Source of the DNA: Candidatus Segatella violae
Lineage (GTDB): Bacteria > Bacteroidota > Bacteroidia > Bacteroidales > Bacteroidaceae
Length of the DNA stretch: 25,070 nt
Direction of reading: 5' to 3'
Assembly (NCBI GenBank): GCA_002440225.1
Contig: DJSH01000044.1
Span: 5,092-30,161 of the forward strand
The position numbers were made by a program, and so were the translations under genes. This document shows positions 21,486-25,070 of this stretch, piece after piece (positions within the stretch are counted from its first letter, which is position 1; each line of letters begins with the position of its first letter). The notes beneath the pieces are model-generated. The model ran no database searches and was not told the DNA's origin. It worked only from the letters and a program-made list of their open reading frames with translations.

Positions 21486-22385
21486 TCAACATTCAACATT
21501 TCGATACGCCGTAGGAGTCAACCCCGTGTTCTTCTTGAACACTCGGTTGAAGTGCTGGGAGTATTGAAAGCCTAAATCATACGAGATCTCAGAGATGGTC
21601 TTCTCCGAACCGAGCAGCATCGACTTGGCGAGGTCGATAATCTTGTTCTGGATATATTCCTGCGCACTCATGCCCGTCTCCTTCTTGATGAGGTCGCCGA
21701 AGTAATTAGGCGACAAACAAATCTTGTCGGCAAAGTATTTTACAGATGGCAAACCCTCCATGTGTGGCTTGTTGCCAGTGAAATAATCGTCGAGCAGAAC
21801 CTCGAAGCGAGTCAACACGTCCTTGTTCTGCACCTCTCTCGTTACGAATTGGCGAGAATAGAAACGCAAACAATAATTCAAGAGCAACTCGATGTTCATG
21901 GCAATCAGTCGCTTCGAGAACTTATCTATCGGCTGGTTCAGCTCTATCTTGATTTTCTCCAGACAATCGTTGAAGATAGCCTTCTCCTCGTCTGATAGAT
22001 GCAATGCCTCGTTGGAACTATACGAGAAGAAGTTGTAGTTGTGAATCTCCCGAGCCAACGGAGTGCCCTTGATGAGGTCGGGATGGAAGAGCAAGCCCTT
22101 GGCTTGCGGAATCACGCCCGGAGCCATCTCCACATGCGTCACCTGTCCTGGGGCGAAGCTCGTCACCGTACCCTCCTGATAGTCGTATTTCTGACGGCCA
22201 TAGGTGATGTTGCACGCCAAGTTCTCCTTCAAGAAGAGGGCGTACAAACCATAGTTGATAGAGAAATGGTTAGGAAACTTGGTGGCGTCCTTCATGTCGA
22301 ACACGCCTACCAGCGGATGCTGCGTCTCGAATCCGTGCAGCTCGCAATACTTATCCACAGAGTTGAGCTTGATGATTTCTTCCAT
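21486..22385 (-). CDS. AraC-family transcription regulator
   Basis: A 299-residue regulator of the Bacteroidota type. The N-terminal cupin-like half (residues 25-110, VGVFDMKDATKFPNHFSINYG, PGQVTHVEMAPG) would sense a ligand. The C-terminal half holds the two helix-turn-helix motifs, SVKYFADKICLSPNYFGDLIKK and TISEISYDLGFQYSQHFNRVFK, then TGLTPTAYR. It is a standard member with all expected motifs and no oddity except that the last four codons are composed of the repeat sequence described at 21398. It precedes its paralogue on the same strand by 96 bases. Regulated genes are unknown; the nearby GH2 enzyme is a candidate. Confidence 0.92.
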   Translation of the reverse strand: MEEIIKLNSVDKYCELHGFETQHPLVGVFDMKDATKFPNHFSINYGLYALFLKENLACNITYGRQKYDYQEGTVTSFAPGQVTHVEMAPGVIPQAKGLLFHPDLIKGTPLAREIHNYNFFSYSSNEALHLSDEEKAIFNDCLEKIKIELNQPIDKFSKRLIAMNIELLLNYCLRFYSRQFVTREVQNKDVLTRFEVLLDDYFTGNKPHMEGLPSVKYFADKICLSPNYFGDLIKKETGMSAQEYIQNKIIDLAKSMLLGSEKTISEISYDLGFQYSQHFNRVFKKNTGLTPTAYRNVEC

Positions 22386-22411
22386 TGTCTTTACTTTATT
22401 TTATGATGTTC

Positions 22412-22479
22412 CAAACATATTCCGAAGCCCATTAAAAGAGCCTTAGAAGAACTTTAGAACGATTTCAATTGCAAAAATA
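22412..22479 (-). promoter_or_regulatory. Two candidate -7 boxes for the AraC genes
   Basis: On the minus strand TATTTTTG (22479-22472) and TATGTTTG (22419-22412) both match TAnnTTTG. The first gives a leader of about 80 bases, the second about 20. Neither has a perfect TTTG -33 element. The sequence cannot decide which is used. Confidence 0.5.
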
Positions 22480-22562
22480 AGAAGAAAATCCGAAACCACC
22501 ATCATTCCAAAGATAAAATCCGTAAAAAGGTTTAATGTTCCTACGATTTCGGTTAGAGGCTA

Positions 22563-23442
22563 TCAATAGTTCATGCCAAAAGTCCAGAGAGGAATGACAT
22601 TTCCTATTCCTGTCTCAATATCATCCTTCACCACATACCCCTCTTCAGCCTCAACTATCAGCTTTTGCCCTTTCTTCTTACCGCCAATCTCGAATGTCTT
22701 ACCATCTATCAAAAAATCAGAAATGGGAGAATTGGAAACAACGTGGTTTACACGCATCTGATTAAAGAAGAAAGTTTCTCGCTGATTACCAATATCCGGT
22801 GTGGAAGACGAGAGAGCAAAAGACAAGTTAGTATTATCAAGATATACTTTCTCTACCTTGCCCAAGCCACGCACACCTCCTGTAGATTCATGCAATTTCG
22901 CTATCAAGCCAGCACGCTCCATCAGTTCGAAGTAATCGGGCAGATTATTACGATCCACCTTTATTGTTGTGGCTATGGTACTCATGTTTGGTTTAAATGG
23001 CACACTGTCGGCTATCACTTGCATGAGTTCTTTTAGTTTTCTCGAGACCATCACTGTATAATTGGCATATTGAGGAATATCCGTCTCCAGAGTCATGCTC
23101 ACCACTTGGTTCAATCGCATTCTGTAGCCCTCGTCCTTGGAAAAAGGATAATAGCCCATGCGCAAATAGTCATTAAACAATGCCAATGGATGCTCTATCT
23201 CCTCAGGCAATACCACATCGTTGTTTATGATTTGTTCCAATGTATATGTAGGCAAGTCGATACCCTTCTCCATACCGATATATTCACGAAACGATAAGCC
23301 TTGCATTGTATAAACCAAGACACGGCGACTCAAATCAGCCGTTCCCTTGTAGATGTCTAGCACGGAAGAACCTGTAAAATCTTAGATAACGAGTATCAGT
23401 ACGCTTGATGAGATTGTCAGAAAGTTGCTTCAATAATTCCAT
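22563..23442 (-). pseudogene. AAA_14/DUF4143 ATPase broken by internal deletion
   Basis: The ATG at 23442 opens MELLKQLSDNLIKRTDTRYLRF, the usual N-terminus of one AAA_14/DUF4143 subgroup. The next residues should lead to the Walker A loop, but the sequence jumps directly to FTGSSVLDIYKGTADLSRRV, the sensor region after Walker B, in the other frame. The junction lies at about 23374-23384 (AGATTTTACAGG). Walker A and Walker B are absent, an estimated 250-330 bases. The N-terminal frame runs on for 15 codons and stops at TGA. The remaining 266 codons (22563-23363 open) encode an otherwise intact C-terminal half (LSFREYIGM, MGYYPF, LIVEAEEGYVVKDD). The promoter remains. Clear decay rather than a short functional variant. 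Confidence 0.88.
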
Positions 23443-23472
23443 ATTTCTTGCCTTATTTGATGTTTACGGCTG

Positions 23473-23507
23473 CAAATATACGAAATTTGCGGTAAAAACA
23501 CCGCAAA
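23473..23507 (-). promoter_or_regulatory. Promoter of the ATPase pseudogene with inverted repeat
   Basis: TATATTTG on the minus strand (23480-23473) is the -7 box. Immediately upstream, TTTGCGGT (23486-23493) and ACCGCAAA (23500-23507) form an 8-bp inverted repeat across the spacer and -33 region. The TGCGG/CCGCA core is shared with the repeats at the promoter of the ATPase at 1814. Confidence 0.75.
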
Positions 23508-23636
23508 GTATATTTTTATATGCTTTAATATCAAAGAACCATACTCACAATAAGTTATTTGAAAACATTTCTATAGACGATGTTTTTAACAGAAAAAGGC
23601 TTTTCTATTAGCTATAAAACTATTTTTTATTAAGCA

Positions 23637-23732
23637 AAAGTTCCGTTCTGTGTCACGGAATGGCCATTCCGTGTCTTGGAACGCACATTCCGTGTCTTGG
23701 AACGTAGGTTCCGTGACACGGAACGGAACTTT
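23637..23732. repeat. Four 15-bp near-palindromes at exact 21-bp spacing
   Basis: TTCTGTGTCACGGAA (23646-23660), TTCCGTGTCTTGGAA (23667-23681 and 23688-23702) and TTCCGTGACACGGAA (23709-23723) start at precise 21-bp intervals, two helical turns. The outermost 24 bases (23637-23660 and 23709-23732) are inverted repeats with one mismatch, so the whole block can also fold as one stem. It lies between the helicase terminator and the ATPase pseudogene promoter. Confidence 0.9.
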
Positions 23733-23740
23733 CACTTAAC

Positions 23741-23777
23741 AAAAAGAACTCTTTCTCTTAACTGCGAGAAAGAGTTC
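23741..23777 (-). terminator. Terminator of the helicase gene
   Basis: A 12-bp perfect stem GAACTCTTTCTC (23746-23757) with GAGAAAGAGTTC (23766-23777), loop of eight bases, followed on the minus strand by TTTTTGTTAAG. It lies 25 bases after the helicase stop codon. Confidence 0.9.
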
Positions 23778-23801
23778 CCTTAACTATCCGCCGAATAGAT
23801 A

Positions 23802-25070
23802 TTACTTCTTCTTTGGACGACGACGTGCCCAACCTTCTTCCTCGAAGTTTGGCTCCTCGCCCTTCAACTTGATGTTGTCATTGTTCTGGAAGAACTGGCG
23901 CCAATCGCCTGTATCCTCCTGGCGACGAGACTTTCCGCCACGTCCGCCCTTCTCTGAGCCACGGCTTCCTCTTCCGCCACGGCTATCATCAGAAGCACCT
24001 CTGCGACCACCTCTTTCAGATGAATGACCACGACCTTCAGATCCACGACCGCCACGTGAGCCTCTGCCCTCGGATGAGCGACTCTCGCCACGTGCTGCCC
24101 TGCCATGACCTTCCTCATCGGCATCGTTACATCTCACGGTTCTGCCCTTGTATTCCGTGCCGTTCAGCGCCTTCATCACTCGCTTGGCATCCTCCTCTGG
24201 CACCTCGATATAAGCGAACTTAGAGAGCAAGTCGATATGACCTACCTCCTGGCGACCCTTCACGTGCTTATTCAAGTACTGCATGATCTCGCCTGGATAG
24301 AAGCCATCCGCCTTACCAAGGTTGATGAAGAGACGCTTGAATCCAGCCTCAGCCTCGTGCTTTCTGCGACCATTCGATACCTTGCCACGACCTTCACCGC
24401 CACGGCTTCCACGACCTTCGCCACCACGAGAGCCTCTGCCTGTCTCTGGCTTGATAATCTCTGGCGCATTCTTATAGTAGTCGAGGAACTTACCGAAGGT
24501 GATAGTCACCATCTTCTTGATGATGTCCTCCTTGTCGATGTAATCGAACTGGCGGTTGATTTCGTCCATATATGGCGCAATCTGCTCCTCATCGACATCA
24601 GTCTTCATGATGTCGTCCATCGTCTTGAAGAGCTGTTTCTTGCAAATCTCCTCTGGAGTAGGGAGAGTGCCATCCACGAAGTCCTTGCCTATCTGCTTCT
24701 CTATCTGGCGAACCTTGAATTTCTCGCGAGTATGGATGATGGAGATGGAAGTTCCCTTCTTACCGGCACGACCTGTACGACCGCTTCGATGGGTATAGCT
24801 TGCCACATCGTCAGGCAAACCATAGTTGATGACGTGGGTAAGGTCATCTACATCCAAGCCACGAGCAGCTACATCGGTAGCCACCAAGAACTGCACGGTA
24901 TGGTTGCGGAACTTCTGCATGGTAAGGTCACGTTGCTGCTGACTCAGGTCGCCATGCAAAGCCTCGGCATTGTAACCGTCCTTGATGAGTTTGTCGGCGA
25001 TGTCCTGCGTCTCCAACTTGGTGCGGCAGAAGATAATCGCAAAGATGCGTGGATAGAAATCGACGATACG
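23802..25070 (-). CDS. DEAD-box ATP-dependent RNA helicase (DeaD/CsdA-like), 5' end outside window
   Basis: The C-terminal 422 residues of a DEAD-box helicase; the frame stays open to the window edge (RIVDFYPRIFAIIFCRTKLE before METQDIADKL). Helicase motifs of RecA domain 2 are visible: ALHGDLSQQQRD, VATDVAARGLDV (motif V) and HRSGRTGRAG (motif VI). A dimerisation-like segment follows, then an RGG linker (GRGSRGGEGRG twice), a DbpA/CsdA-type RNA-binding domain (RLFINLGKADGFYPGEIMQY), and a long RGG/RGS-rich tail ending WARRRPKKK. Such proteins unwind RNA in ribosome assembly and cold adaptation. The two low-complexity arginine-glycine regions suggest RNA binding and possibly phase separation; that is inference. 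A strong terminator follows. Confidence 0.93.
   Translation of the reverse strand, partial: RIVDFYPRIFAIIFCRTKLETQDIADKLIKDGYNAEALHGDLSQQQRDLTMQKFRNHTVQFLVATDVAARGLDVDDLTHVINYGLPDDVASYTHRSGRTGRAGKKGTSISIIHTREKFKVRQIEKQIGKDFVDGTLPTPEEICKKQLFKTMDDIMKTDVDEEQIAPYMDEINRQFDYIDKEDIIKKMVTITFGKFLDYYKNAPEIIKPETGRGSRGGEGRGSRGGEGRGKVSNGRRKHEAEAGFKRLFINLGKADGFYPGEIMQYLNKHVKGRQEVGHIDLLSKFAYIEVPEEDAKRVMKALNGTEYKGRTVRCNDADEEGHGRAARGESRSSEGRGSRGGRGSEGRGHSSERGGRRGASDDSRGGRGSRGSEKGGRGGKSRRQEDTGDWRQFFQNNDNIKLKGEEPNFEEEGWARRRPKKK

Noticed and set aside
22351..22359. TTATCCACA, a perfect DnaA-box word
   Set aside because: A single copy inside an AraC coding region with no AT-rich unwinding element or further boxes.
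23637..23732. CRISPR-like array
   Set aside because: Units are 15 bp with six-base gaps, far too short for repeats and spacers.

Overview
The window looks like chromosomal DNA from a Bacteroidota member, most likely a Prevotella/Segatella-type gut or oral Bacteroidales. The evidence is the recurring sigma-ABfr promoter signature (TTTG, about 19-20 bases, then TAnnTTTG) in front of nearly every transcription unit, an S46 dipeptidyl-peptidase, DUF4143-type AAA ATPases, an apparent DUF6175 protein, and a tRNA without an encoded CCA. Species was inferred from these families and not tested by any search.

Layout. 1-3061: two AAA_14/DUF4143 ATPase genes on the plus strand, separated by a tRNA-Val(CAC) on the minus strand; the second ATPase has a 33-bp direct repeat, each copy holding a small hairpin, around its promoter. 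3138-8476: a six-gene minus-strand operon of exported and membrane proteins (DUF6175-like, a helical secreted protein, an LPP20/FlgT-N-like protein, a six-TM protein, a small secreted protein, a lipoprotein). Its middle genes are noticeably AT-rich. 8681-8989: a structured non-coding RNA with its own promoter and terminator, folding into a long rod like 6S RNA. 9042-9122: three CCTCAWTGAGGGA palindromes. 9269-11976: an SpmA-SpmB fusion protein and a polysaccharide flippase, probably co-transcribed. 12057-14919: a third ATPase (ATPase_2/AAA_16 type), a divergent chimeric gene ending in a truncated polyvalent-protein kinase-like domain, and a Fic gene whose C-terminal winged helix is out of frame. 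14977-17118: S46 dipeptidyl-peptidase, DPP7-like by its S1 residue. 17292-22385: a GH2 glycosidase carrying an in-frame interspersed-repeat insertion where its Ig-like domain should be, then two tandem AraC-family regulators. 22563-23442: a fourth ATPase gene destroyed by an internal deletion. 23637-23732: four near-palindromes at exact 21-bp spacing. 23802-25070: the 3' part of a DEAD-box RNA helicase with RGG-rich linkers.

How it fits together. Housekeeping genes (tRNA, flippase, SpmAB, helicase, probably the ncRNA) are interleaved with accessory genes: four ATPases of the DUF4143/ATPase_2 type, Fic, a chimeric ORF, a pseudogene. The AraC pair next to the GH2 gene may control carbohydrate use. 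The least understood unit is the six-gene envelope operon; together with the ncRNA and the repeat-flanked ATPase promoters it is the best candidate for undescribed biology.
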